In this document: positions 32,094 through 40,611 of the stretch, piece after piece
Layout: each line of letters starts with the position of its first letter
Numbering within the stretch: position 1 is the first letter of the stretch
Origin: CAWJLS01 sp963843755
GTDB taxonomy: Bacteria; Acidobacteriota; Thermoanaerobaculia; Multivoradales; DATKCC01
NCBI GenBank assembly: GCA_963843755.1
Contig: CAWJLS010000002.1
Location: forward strand, 620,001-684,000
DNA length: 64,000 nucleotides
Direction: 5' to 3'
Position numbers and translations under genes: made by a program
The notes under the pieces: generated by a model
What the model saw: the letters and a program-made list of their open reading frames with translations, nothing else
The model's database searches: none
What the model was told of the DNA's origin: nothing

Positions 32094-32267
32094 CTAGTAC
32101 GAAGACGGGTCTGCGGGGGGATCGTCCGACTCGGCGATGGGCTCGCTCGGTTCTTCCTCTTCGATCTTCAAGGTTGTCGGGTCGAGGGGTTGGTCCTCGG
32201 TCGAGGTTCCAGTGGCGTTGGGAGTGTCACTTGAGGTCCCGTCGTTCGTGATGTCTGTCTTGGGCAT
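32094..32267 (-). CDS. 57-residue acidic peptide at the end of the sigma/CHAT module
   Basis: Starts at the ATG at 32267, six bases after a near-perfect AGGAGGA ribosome site. The peptide has no Cys, no Trp, no hydrophobic segment and is strongly acidic (KIEEEEPSEPI; ESDDPPADPSS), so likely disordered and cytoplasmic. It lies 132 bases after the anti-sigma gene on the same strand and a plausible promoter precedes it. No family is recognised. Its position next to a CHAT protease gene makes a substrate, inhibitor or signal role possible, which is inference only. Confidence 0.65.
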   Translation of the reverse strand: MPKTDITNDGTSSDTPNATGTSTEDQPLDPTTLKIEEEEPSEPIAESDDPPADPSSY

Positions 32268-32315
32268 AGCTTCCTCCTGCTGAGATCGGGTTACCGATTT
32301 CCGGGGTCTCACTTT

Positions 32316-32345
32316 CTTATGACACAGAAGGTCGGGCCGTTGCAA
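32316..32345 (-). promoter_or_regulatory. Candidate promoter of the acidic peptide gene
   Basis: Read on the minus strand, TTGCAA (-35-like) is followed after 18 bases by CATAAG (-10-like), each matching four of six consensus positions. It would start a leader of about 40 bases before the AGGAGGA site. The match is modest; if the local sigma factor controls this gene, the elements would differ. Confidence 0.3.
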
Positions 32346-32399
32346 GTAGCCCGACGACAAACCGTAGTCCCCGTTGGAGGAAATTTCTATAATTCGACG

Positions 32400-33455
32400 T
32401 TATCTCTTAATGTAAAATTCGTAAGTGAGCATATCTGGCGATTTTTGATTGTTGTCGCCGGTGATCTCGACTCGGTAGGCGCCTGGTTGCAGAACGGGTT
32501 CCGGGAGCGTCACGGGTACCATGCCGTCTTGCTCGATGAAGACCGGGGTGAGGTCGGCTTGCTTCCAGATCACGAGGCCACTCTTACCACCTCCGGCTGA
32601 TGAGATTCGGTACACCGTCGCAGTCAGGTTGGCTTCCGGATGACGCCTGTCGAGGTCGAGTTGGAGCGCGACCCCTCCCGGGGCGGGGAGTGAAATCGTG
32701 GTCGGCGTCTCGTTGCCCCGCGTGGCGAACGCGAGGAAGACGATCTTGGCGGCGGGGGAGTCTCCAGCCGCCACCGGGTGGTGTTCCGCCACCTTCGGAG
32801 CCTTTTCGAGCTCCTCGGTACGCTGCTCGAGTGCGGCGATCTTCTCGCGGCTCTCGGCCAGCTCTTTCTGTAGAGCCAGCGTGTCGGCTGCCTCTGAGCT
32901 GGCCCGGACCACGGTATCGCTCAGCGCGCTTGCCTCCTGTTCGGCTGCGGTTGCGCGAGCGGTCGCGATCTGTTGCTGCTGCATGGCACGTTGCAAGCCG
33001 CGCTGGAGCCGGACGTCGACCAGGCCGAGGACTCCGGCGCCGACCGTAGCGACCAGGCAGGCAGCCCAGGCGAGCCTTGTCGTCAGAGGACGACGGGGTC
33101 GGTTCGCCCTCTGGAACGGTGAGACCCGCTCGCTCTCGGCGTCTGTCCGTCGACTGTCCAGATCGCGACTCGAGTAGCTCTCGGTCAGGCGGGCGAGGCC
33201 TCGGGCAAAGGCGACCCGTTCTCTGATTCGGAGCAAGGGAAGCAGTCGCAGCTCGAAGCGGCTTCGGTCTCCAGGGGAGAGCTCACCGTGGACGTAGCGG
33301 TCGACCAGGTCGTCCTCGAGGGCTTCCACCTGGGCGAACAGGTCGCGGTGCTCGAGGAGCCGGCCCTCGATCGTGTGAAGCTCGGTCTCCGGGAGGTCTC
33401 CCAGGAGGTAGCGCTCGAGCTGCGCGGTCTCTTGTTCGTCGATGTAAGTCATCAT
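32400..33455 (-). CDS. Membrane anti-sigma factor-like protein with periplasmic coiled coil
   Basis: 351 residues. The N-terminus (ERYLLGDLPETELHTIEGRL, then YVHGELSPGDRSRFE) is the helical domain typical of anti-sigma factors in acidobacteria and planctomycetes, here without zinc ligands. One membrane helix spans about residues 127-147 (RLAWAACLVATVGAGVLGLV). After it come a coiled coil to about residue 225 (QKELAESREKIAALEQRTEEL) and a C-terminal beta domain (about 235-351) ending PGAYRVEITGDN. This predicts a cytoplasmic sigma-binding part and a periplasmic sensor part. It lies 137 bases after the sigma gene on the same strand, so it should hold the sigma factor inactive until a signal arrives; that pairing is inference from position. 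Confidence 0.8.
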   Translation of the reverse strand: MMTYIDEQETAQLERYLLGDLPETELHTIEGRLLEHRDLFAQVEALEDDLVDRYVHGELSPGDRSRFELRLLPLLRIRERVAFARGLARLTESYSSRDLDSRRTDAESERVSPFQRANRPRRPLTTRLAWAACLVATVGAGVLGLVDVRLQRGLQRAMQQQQIATARATAAEQEASALSDTVVRASSEAADTLALQKELAESREKIAALEQRTEELEKAPKVAEHHPVAAGDSPAAKIVFLAFATRGNETPTTISLPAPGGVALQLDLDRRHPEANLTATVYRISSAGGGKSGLVIWKQADLTPVFIEQDGMVPVTLPEPVLQPGAYRVEITGDNNQKSPDMLTYEFYIKR

Positions 33456-33592
33456 TCGCTCCGCGGGCGTTGCTTTCCAGGAACCGCCTGCCTCCCGGCG
33501 CGCCCCCAGGCGACTCCGGGGTGCAACGGCGCCGCTTCACTTTAGATTGGCACCTAGTGCGAAAGTATTTCGTCCCCCGTTTGGCCGTCTTC

Positions 33593-34189
33593 CTAGGAGA
33601 GACGCTCATTCGACCCGGAGATTTGCTCGTGCACACACCCTTCGAGCTTGGCTCGAATCCGGTGGACCCGAATTCGTAGCGCGTTCAGAGGCACGTCCAG
33701 TCGTTGGGCGATCTTCCGTCGGTTCTCGATCCTGTCTCTCCCGTCTCCCTGGTGGTAGTCGAGGAGCAGTCGCCTCTGCTGTTCGGAGAGCTTCGCGAGG
33801 CAGGACTGAAGGATCTCCATTCGAGGGTCGTCGTCTGGCTCGCTCGGCTCTGGCGCCGGAGGCCAACTCGCCGGGTCCTGAAGGTTGCGCTCGCGGCGTC
33901 GCTCTCGGAGAACCTCTTTGAACACCATGTGGGCGACGCCGCAGAAGTAGCGGTAGGGGTCGTCGGAGTGGATCTCGACACCCTCGTCGAGGCGGCGAGC
34001 CACACGCGAGATCGTTTCGTCGACCAGATCTTCCGGGAAGCGGCAGCCACGCCACTCGAACAGACGGGTCAGTCTCTGGCGGAGCTTGGCGAACTCGCGA
34101 GCGGCTTTCGCGGGCTCCGGGTCGAGCAGCGCGAGTAGGCGTTCGAGAGCCTCGCGCCCGGGCTCGGACCGTTTGTCCGGGCGTTCCAA
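33593..34189 (-). CDS. ECF-like RNA polymerase sigma factor coupled to the CHAT gene
   Basis: 198 residues from a TTG at 34189; GGAGG lies inside the end of the CHAT gene with 7-base spacing, so translation coupling is likely. The start is 4 bases after the CHAT stop. Region 2 is seen in DLVDETISRVARRL and PYRYFCGVAHMVFKEVLRER, region 4 in LAKLSEQQRRLLLDYH and KIAQRLDVPLNALRIRVHRI. The linker between them is short. The type is that of unusual ECF-like factors with a FEWRGC motif before region 2 that occur beside TPR-CHAT genes. It would direct RNA polymerase to its own target promoters, unknown here. Confidence 0.8.
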   Translation of the reverse strand: MERPDKRSEPGREALERLLALLDPEPAKAAREFAKLRQRLTRLFEWRGCRFPEDLVDETISRVARRLDEGVEIHSDDPYRYFCGVAHMVFKEVLRERRRERNLQDPASWPPAPEPSEPDDDPRMEILQSCLAKLSEQQRRLLLDYHQGDGRDRIENRRKIAQRLDVPLNALRIRVHRIRAKLEGCVHEQISGSNERLS

Positions 34190-34193
34190 CCTA

Positions 34194-37100
34194 CTACCTC
34201 CAGTCGCCTTGGAGGACGAACCCGGCCCAGTAGTAGGGGAAGGCGTAGCGGCCGTCATCATCAGCCAGCATAGCGAGCTGGGCTCGGCGCAGGGCATCGG
34301 CCGGGTTGCGGTGCTCTTCGAGAAGCCCTTTGTAGAACCGAGCCATCAGCCTAGCAGTGGCCTCGTCTTGGACCCGCCAGAGACTCGCGACGACCCGCTG
34401 TGCTCCCGCGAACATGAAGCCTCGAGCTAGCCCGATTAGGCCTTCGCCGCGGACCTCCTGGCCCAGGGCGGTGTCACACGCCGAAAGAACCACCATCTGG
34501 GCGTTCAGGTGCATGTCGTAGATATCGTGAAGACGCAACGCCCCGTCCGCGACAGGTCGTCCCTCTCCATCTACTTGCGAGAGTACCAGCCGAGACAAGG
34601 CAGGGTAGTCGGTGTCGATGACCCCATGGACCGCGAAGTGGATGTAGAGGTAGTCGGAGAGACGGGAGCCCACCACCGACTCCTTGGCCGCTTCTGGCCC
34701 CAGCTTGACCATGGTCTCTTCTGGCGGAGTGAGCGCGGCAATCGCCTTCGCTTCTTCTGAAGCGTAGGGCAGCCGGGAGTAGTGTCCCGAGTCAAGGGAA
34801 TCACGGAATGTCTCGGAACGCTCTGCCCGTGACTCGATCCTCTCGTCGTCCGGGTCGTAGAGAGGATCCGCAATGACGGCCAGGATTCCGTGAGGGATCG
34901 CCTGTGGGTGTGTCTGCGAGCGTTGGAATTCGAGCACTGAGGCCGACGGCAGAGACGCCAGCTCATGGCGAGCGACCAGGGGTTCGCGTGTTCCCGGCTC
35001 GGGAAGGGCGGCGAAAGGGACGTATTCGAGAGCGCCGTCGGCAACGACGGCGAGTCGCCTGCCCTCGAGGAGGCCTGAGCGAAAAGCCTTCCCGAGGAGC
35101 TGTCTAGAAAGCATCGAGGCACGTTCCTGAAAGGCTTCCTCGAGCAGACGCCGCTGCCGGGCTCGCTTGTGGAACGGGTCCAGACCGGACAACCGTTCGA
35201 GCTCCTGGTACCGAGAACCGAGGCAAATGGTCCGGTCGTGGTCGGACTCGCCGTTCGCCTCGATGTTCGACTGCGAGAAGGCGGCCAAGAGCCAGTGGAT
35301 GCATCGGGCGTCTTCTTCGAGCGCTGAGCGTTCAGGGAGCTCGAACGTCTGGAAATCCTGTGGAGTCACGAGGAAGAGGAAGCTCCGCTCCTCTCCAAGT
35401 CGGAACTCGAGTAGGGCGGTGTCATGGTCTAGAAGAGCTTTCTGGGTTTCCTGGACCGTCACCGGTGCCGGTCCCGTTAGCACGTCGTATCGTGGGCTGG
35501 CGGACCGGAGCTCGCGCTCGACTTCGTTCAGTTTGGTCACGAGACTGTCCAACTCGACCTTGGTCTGGAAGATCTCGTCTGGATTGGCGCTTTCCGCCTG
35601 GCTCTTGGATGCCGCATCCCACCGTCGCTCCGCGATTGCGAGACTGCGTCGCAGTGCGTCCCGCCTTTCGAGCATCTCTGGAGGAGCGTCTTGCGCGGTG
35701 TCCAGATCCGCGGAAGACAGAACTTCGATAAGGCTCCGCGCCCGGGCGCGCTCGGCGGCACGGAACGCGGACGCGGCATTGCCGTGACCGGGCTCCTTGG
35801 TTTCCAGATCCATCAACAGATCGATGTAGAACCCTGGGTACTCCTGCTGCGTGGCACCAACCAGAGAGCGAACCTCTTCAGTGTCTATCTGCGTCCGAGC
35901 CTGATCCGCCACTTGGATCGCCCGCTCGATCCGTTGGCGCGAAGTGTCGAGATCACCCCGGCTGCGGTAGATCTTCGCCATCTGGTAGTAGTTGTCCGCG
36001 AGGTTGCGCCAGTTACCGGTTGCGTCGTTGACGCCGACCGCCACTTCAAGAGTGGCGAGAGCCTCGTCGACTCGGTCCATTTTCAGTTGCGCCGAGGCGA
36101 GATGAGTCAGTAGCTGTGACTCTTGCCAGCGGTTCTGGATCTGGCGCGCCATGGCCAGCGCTTCCTTGATGAGACCGAGGGCCTCTTCGGGGCGATCCTC
36201 CGCGAGCAGCAGGAATGCCATTCTGCGGAGCGCAACCACCAGAAGAGGCTTGGAGCCGGATTCGCGGCTCAGCTTGAGAGCTCGACTCATCGGCTCCACT
36301 GCCAGGGCCGTCTCCCCTCTGAGCGCGTGGACCCAGCCGATCCCGAGCAATGTGTAGACGAGGTCGTCGGTCGTATCGAACTGTTCTTGCAGGTTTCGAG
36401 CGCGTAGGTAGTACCTCAGCGTTGTATCGAGGTCTCCTACTCGTTGGTAGACAGTTCCGATGCTGTAATACCTTGCCGCAGTCTCCGGGACGTTCTCCTG
36501 ATCCCGGTACATGTCCAAGGAGGTTTGAAATTCGACCAAGGCTTTCTGGAACTCTCCCATGCTGTAGTAGAGAGTGCCGAGGTTGTTGTGGGTGCTCGCT
36601 TCCAGGCTCGGGTCCGGATTCTTCTTCACGATGGCGAGAATTCTCTGGTAGGCGGACTTGGCGAGCTCGAATTCGCCCTTCTTTCGGTAGATCAACCCGA
36701 GCTGATTCAGGCAAGCCTTCGTGTCGGAAATGTCGCCGACTCCTTCGAGGAATGCCATCGCTTGGTGACAGGTCTCGATCGCTTCGGTTACGTCTCCTCG
36801 CGCACGCTGCAGCATGCAGAGGCCAGTGAGAACAGTGCCAGGGGACTCCGGGACCAATGAATGTGGCGCGAGTGCCGTTGCTCGCTGCAAGGCCGTTTCG
36901 GCTGACGTCCACCGGTGACGTTCCGTTTCGACATTGGCCAGCAGGACCAAGTTGCTGGTAGCTCCAGCTACGTCTCCAGCTTGGTCCCAAAGCTCGATCG
37001 CTTCTCGAAAGTGGGCCGCGGCCTCGTTCAGGTGGTCAGTACGAAGCAGGCACCTACCAATTCGTCCGTGGGTGGCAGCGACTCCTCGCAGGTAGTCGGC

Positions 37101-37730
37101 CTTTTTCCAGGCCTCGAGGGCGGGGGACAGGTGTCCCAGCGCTTCATCGAACCGTCCCTTGGCCTTGGCAGCGACGCCGAGCTCCCACTCGTGCTCCCCT
37201 GCCTGACGAGCCTTCTCTGCGTCGCCCGCGGAATGCAGCTCCACGATGGTGATCCGGTAAGGCCCCGGCTCTCCGCGCGCGAGGAGTCGCCCCGTCAAGC
37301 GGTAGTCGCCGGATTCCTGGGCCACTCCCCAGAGAGTCTCGCCGGCCAGGTCGAGTGCGGGCTCTCCCCAGCCGATGTCCTTGTGCTTCAGGTCGCTGTC
37401 GGGTGTCCACAAGACGAAGTCCACCTTGTAGCTGTCGCGGTCCAGGTAGGCTTCCAGGTAGTCCCCCGCCTCCAGGTGCACCGTGTGGACGACGGTCTCT
37501 CCTTTCCGGAGCACACCGCTGGCGGTGGCGCCGGCGCGGGGCGGGATCGCGCTCGGGGTCTTTGGCGGAGGGGGGGTGTGGTGGGACGTCCCGGGAGTGT
37601 GGGCAGCTGGCGCTGGGCCGGTGGCGGTGCAGGACCCCAGGACGAGCGCGGTGGCGAGGAGCGCAGGGAACGCCAGGAACAGGCCCGGGACGCGCCGGGC
37701 GCGCGGATCGGTCGGGCGGCCGGGCCTCAC
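34194..37730 (-). CDS. TPR-CHAT protease, predicted lipoprotein
   Basis: 1178 residues starting at a GTG. A lipoprotein signal sequence ends in LGSC with the lipidated Cys34. Residues 35-70 are a Pro/Thr-rich linker, 75-165 a PPC-like beta domain (GETVVHTVHLEAGDYLEAYL), about 170-640 ten or more TPR repeats, and about 790-1178 a CHAT (caspase-like) domain. The catalytic dyad is intact: His1035 in FAVHG and Cys1085 in LSACDTALG, fifty residues apart. Related TPR-CHAT proteases (Craspase, HEF effectors) are cytoplasmic, whereas this one should sit on the outer face of a membrane. It is encoded directly before a sigma factor, so it may cut the periplasmic part of the anti-sigma protein; no cleavage site can be shown. 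Codon use is less GC-rich than in the housekeeping genes. Confidence 0.88.
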   Translation of the reverse strand: MRPGRPTDPRARRVPGLFLAFPALLATALVLGSCTATGPAPAAHTPGTSHHTPPPPKTPSAIPPRAGATASGVLRKGETVVHTVHLEAGDYLEAYLDRDSYKVDFVLWTPDSDLKHKDIGWGEPALDLAGETLWGVAQESGDYRLTGRLLARGEPGPYRITIVELHSAGDAEKARQAGEHEWELGVAAKAKGRFDEALGHLSPALEAWKKADYLRGVAATHGRIGRCLLRTDHLNEAAAHFREAIELWDQAGDVAGATSNLVLLANVETERHRWTSAETALQRATALAPHSLVPESPGTVLTGLCMLQRARGDVTEAIETCHQAMAFLEGVGDISDTKACLNQLGLIYRKKGEFELAKSAYQRILAIVKKNPDPSLEASTHNNLGTLYYSMGEFQKALVEFQTSLDMYRDQENVPETAARYYSIGTVYQRVGDLDTTLRYYLRARNLQEQFDTTDDLVYTLLGIGWVHALRGETALAVEPMSRALKLSRESGSKPLLVVALRRMAFLLLAEDRPEEALGLIKEALAMARQIQNRWQESQLLTHLASAQLKMDRVDEALATLEVAVGVNDATGNWRNLADNYYQMAKIYRSRGDLDTSRQRIERAIQVADQARTQIDTEEVRSLVGATQQEYPGFYIDLLMDLETKEPGHGNAASAFRAAERARARSLIEVLSSADLDTAQDAPPEMLERRDALRRSLAIAERRWDAASKSQAESANPDEIFQTKVELDSLVTKLNEVERELRSASPRYDVLTGPAPVTVQETQKALLDHDTALLEFRLGEERSFLFLVTPQDFQTFELPERSALEEDARCIHWLLAAFSQSNIEANGESDHDRTICLGSRYQELERLSGLDPFHKRARQRRLLEEAFQERASMLSRQLLGKAFRSGLLEGRRLAVVADGALEYVPFAALPEPGTREPLVARHELASLPSASVLEFQRSQTHPQAIPHGILAVIADPLYDPDDERIESRAERSETFRDSLDSGHYSRLPYASEEAKAIAALTPPEETMVKLGPEAAKESVVGSRLSDYLYIHFAVHGVIDTDYPALSRLVLSQVDGEGRPVADGALRLHDIYDMHLNAQMVVLSACDTALGQEVRGEGLIGLARGFMFAGAQRVVASLWRVQDEATARLMARFYKGLLEEHRNPADALRRAQLAMLADDDGRYAFPYYWAGFVLQGDWR

Positions 37731-37914
37731 CGGTTCGCCGATCGCCGGGGCTCTGGGGCTTTCGTGGAGCGTGCCTTGCGGGGCAATCGACCGCTTGCCA
37801 TCATCCTCTCACCAATCGAATCGAGCAATTCCGAAGCACGGGGAGTACGTCGATTCTACCGCGAGTCCTCTGCCGGCGGCGTTCCGGTGGGCCGGAGGGG
37901 GTGGTGCCGCCGGT

Positions 37915-39000
37915 ATGATCAGGGTGATGCCCGACGCGGGAGCGGTGCGGCGGATCCTCCACTGCGACCTGGATTGTTTCTACGCCGCGGTCCACATGCG
38001 CGACGACCCGTCGCTTCGCGGGCGGCCGGTGGTGGTCGGCGGCCGCCCGGAGGGGCGTGGCGTGGTGGCGGCCGCGAGCTACGAGGCGCGGCGCTTCGGT
38101 GTGCACTCGGCGATGCCGGCGGCGTGGGCGGTGCGCCTGTGCCCGGGCGCGGTGTTCTTGAAGCCGGACTTCCCCCGCTACCGCCGCGAGTCGGAGAAGG
38201 TGTTCGCGATCTACCGGGAGCTGACGCCGCTGGTCCAGGCGGTGTCGATCGACGAGGCCTACCTCGACGTGACCGACTACCTGGAGCCGCTGGGCAGTGC
38301 CACCGCGGTGGCGACGGAGATCCGGCGGCGGGTGCTGGAGGAGCGGGGGCTGACGGTGTCGATCGGGGTGGCGCCCAACAAGCTGCTGGCCAAGATCGCG
38401 TCCGACTTCGACAAGCCGGACGGCCTGACGGTCGTCCGGCCGGAGCAGGTGGCGGCGTTTCTCGAGCCTCTCGCGGTGCGCGCGCTCCACGGCGTCGGGC
38501 CGGCGACCGAGGAGGCCCTGGGCCGGCTCGGCGTACGGACCGTGGCCGACCTCCGCCGCGTCCCCCTGGAGCGGCTGGTGGAGCGTTTCGGGCGTCACGG
38601 CCGGGCGCTCTGGGAGCACGCCCGGGGGATCGACGAGCGACCGGTCCGGACCCACCGGGAGCGCAAGAGCCTGGGCAAGGAGACCACCTTCAGCGAGGAT
38701 CTCGACGAGCTGGCGGCGATGGAGGAGGTGATCGACGAGCTGGCCGCCGACGTGGCGGAGTCGCTCGCCCGCCGCGACATCGCCGGCTGTACGGTCACCC
38801 TCAAGGTGCGCTACGACGACTTCACCACGGTGACCCGTTCGGAGACGCGGTCGCTGCCGGTGGTGGGGGGCGAGGAGCTCGCACACATCGCCAAGGGCCT
38901 GCTCGGCAAGACCGCGGCGGCCCGGCGCCCGGTCCGGCTTCTCGGGGTCACCGCCTCGAAGCTGGTCCGGACCGACCGGGGGCAGCTCCGCCTGTTCTGA
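37915..39000 (+). CDS. dinB: DNA polymerase IV (Y-family)
   Basis: 361 residues from the ATG at 37915; an internal ATG at 37927 is also possible. It copies past damaged bases. The Y-family motifs are present: ILHCDLDCFYAAVHM (metal-binding Asp), the SIDEAYLDVT palm acidic pair, VSIGVAPNKLLAKIAS and the C-terminal little-finger domain (TFSEDLDELAAMEEVIDEL). It ends QLRLF, which resembles a beta-clamp-binding QL-LF peptide. It diverges from the CHAT lipoprotein gene over 184 bases, and no LexA-like box is recognised there. Confidence 0.95.
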   Translation: MIRVMPDAGAVRRILHCDLDCFYAAVHMRDDPSLRGRPVVVGGRPEGRGVVAAASYEARRFGVHSAMPAAWAVRLCPGAVFLKPDFPRYRRESEKVFAIYRELTPLVQAVSIDEAYLDVTDYLEPLGSATAVATEIRRRVLEERGLTVSIGVAPNKLLAKIASDFDKPDGLTVVRPEQVAAFLEPLAVRALHGVGPATEEALGRLGVRTVADLRRVPLERLVERFGRHGRALWEHARGIDERPVRTHRERKSLGKETTFSEDLDELAAMEEVIDELAADVAESLARRDIAGCTVTLKVRYDDFTTVTRSETRSLPVVGGEELAHIAKGLLGKTAAARRPVRLLGVTASKLVRTDRGQLRLF

Positions 39001-39115
39001 GGGGGTGCGCCGGCTCTGTCTCGCCGGTTCCGCCTCCGAGGGTGCCCGCCTGCACACCGGCCCTCGCAACCGACGGGCTTCGCTCGTCGTATGAGAAGAT
39101 ACGGCGCCGAAACCG

Positions 39116-40234
39116 ATGGCCAGTCTCAACCTGAAACGACCCGACCCGGCGGTCCTGCGCCTGATCGTGTTCGGTGGCGCCCTCGTCATCGTCACGGTGC
39201 TGCTGATCGTCTTCAGCGACATCTTCCTGCCGCTTCTGCTCGGCCTGGGTGTGGCCTACCTGCTCGATCCCGTGGTCTCCTGGCTCGAGCGCAAGGGGTG
39301 GAGCCGGTTGTGGGCCGTGGTCGCCCTCACTCTGGTGCTGGTGCTGGCGATCACCGGGTTCTTCCTCTACCTGGTCCCGGCCATGGGCGAGGAGTTCCAG
39401 CGCCTGGGCAACCGCCTGCCGGCCTACACCCAACGCCTCCGCGGCCAGGTGCAGCCGCTGCTCGAGCGAGCGCGCGCCCGCTACCCGGAGGAGTTCGTCC
39501 AGATCCGCGACCGGGCGATCGAGACGGCGCGGGAGAACCTGCCGCGGCTGGCCGGATCGGTGGGCCGCTGGCTGTCGAAGATCTTCGACAGCGTCCGGGC
39601 GTTCATCCTCTTCCTGCTCAACCTGGTGTTCGTGCCGGTGTTCGCCTTCTACCTGCTGGTCGACTTCCCGCAGGTCAAACGGGGCATTCGCGACCTCATC
39701 CCCTTGCCGTACCGGGAGATCGTCCTGGCTCGGATCCACGAGGTCGACCAGGCGGTGTCGAGCTTCCTGCGCGGCCAGCTCACCATCGCCCTGATCCTCG
39801 CCTTCATCAATGCCACCGGGATGGTCCTCATCGACGTTCCCCTCGGCCTGGTGATCGGCATCACCGCCGGGCTGGCGAACATGATCCCGTACATGGCCCT
39901 GATCGTCGGCCTCCTGCCCGCGGTCTTGCTGTGCTGGGCGGAGCACGCGAGCCTGGTGCGGGTGATCCTGGTGATCGCGGTTTTCAGCGGCGCCCAGATG
40001 CTCGAAGGCATGGTGTTGAGCCCGCGCATCTTGGGCAAGAGCGTCAACCTCCACCCGGTCTGGGTGCTGCTCGCGATCATCATCGGCGGCTCGCTGTTCG
40101 GCATCTTCGGCATGCTCATCGCGGTGCCCGCGGCGGCGGCGATCCACGTCTTCCTGCGTCACTGGATCGAGAGCTACCGGGCGTCGAAGATCTATCGGGG
40201 TGCCGGGGAGTCACCGCCGGGCCCGGCGGGATGA
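39116..40234 (+). CDS. AI-2E family transporter (PerM-like)
   Basis: 372 residues with eight hydrophobic segments in the AI-2E pattern: a pair at residues 15-60, one at 65-90, a soluble helical stretch (about 95-150), then four or five from 155 onward. The typical LPYREIVLARIHEVDQAVSSFLRGQ amphipathic region and the ANMIPYMALIVGLLPAVLLC segment are present. Members include PerM and sodium-proton antiporter-like proteins; substrate cannot be inferred. A second member of the family is encoded 400 bases downstream. Confidence 0.92.
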   Translation: MASLNLKRPDPAVLRLIVFGGALVIVTVLLIVFSDIFLPLLLGLGVAYLLDPVVSWLERKGWSRLWAVVALTLVLVLAITGFFLYLVPAMGEEFQRLGNRLPAYTQRLRGQVQPLLERARARYPEEFVQIRDRAIETARENLPRLAGSVGRWLSKIFDSVRAFILFLLNLVFVPVFAFYLLVDFPQVKRGIRDLIPLPYREIVLARIHEVDQAVSSFLRGQLTIALILAFINATGMVLIDVPLGLVIGITAGLANMIPYMALIVGLLPAVLLCWAEHASLVRVILVIAVFSGAQMLEGMVLSPRILGKSVNLHPVWVLLAIIIGGSLFGIFGMLIAVPAAAAIHVFLRHWIESYRASKIYRGAGESPPGPAG

Positions 40235-40397
40235 GCGGCGCCGCCGTTCGGATACCTGGCAGGAGGCTTGCGTAGCTCGAGGGCCGTCAGTACGTGAGCC
40301 GAACCAGACCGGCCGACCCCGGTCCCTGCGGATCGGCGGCAGTCGAATCTCTGTTGCCGACCGGGTCTGACCCTGAGAGCTTTGGAAGGAGACCCCT

Positions 40398-40562
40398 ATG
40401 TTGAGATGGGCCTTGATCTTTCTCGTCATCGCGCTGGTGGCAGCGCTTCTCGGATTCGGTGGCGTCGCGGGAGCGGCGGCCGGCATCGCCAAGATCCTCT
40501 TCTTCGTCTTCCTGGTGGTGTTCGTGATCTCGCTGATCATGCACTTGGCGAGGCGGGTTTGA
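40398..40562 (+). CDS. Small DUF1328 membrane protein
   Basis: 54 residues, with a GGAAGGAG ribosome site before the ATG. The sequence MLRWALIFLVIALVAALLGF, then GGVAGAAAGIAKILFFVFLV, matches the DUF1328 (YtjA) family almost exactly: two membrane helices and a short basic end. Function unknown. It lies between two AI-2E family transporter genes in the same direction, so they may form one transcript. Confidence 0.9.
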   Translation: MLRWALIFLVIALVAALLGFGGVAGAAAGIAKILFFVFLVVFVISLIMHLARRV

Positions 40563-40611
40563 TGGGGCCGTTGCCCCGGGCGCTCGTCGCGAACCCTCTC
40601 CGGTCAGTTTC

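Noticed and set aside
32094..37730. A CRISPR-associated (Craspase-type) locus around the TPR-CHAT gene
   Set aside because: No CRISPR repeats, Cas7-11-like or Csx30/Csx31-like genes are visible anywhere in the window; only the protease-sigma pairing is shared.
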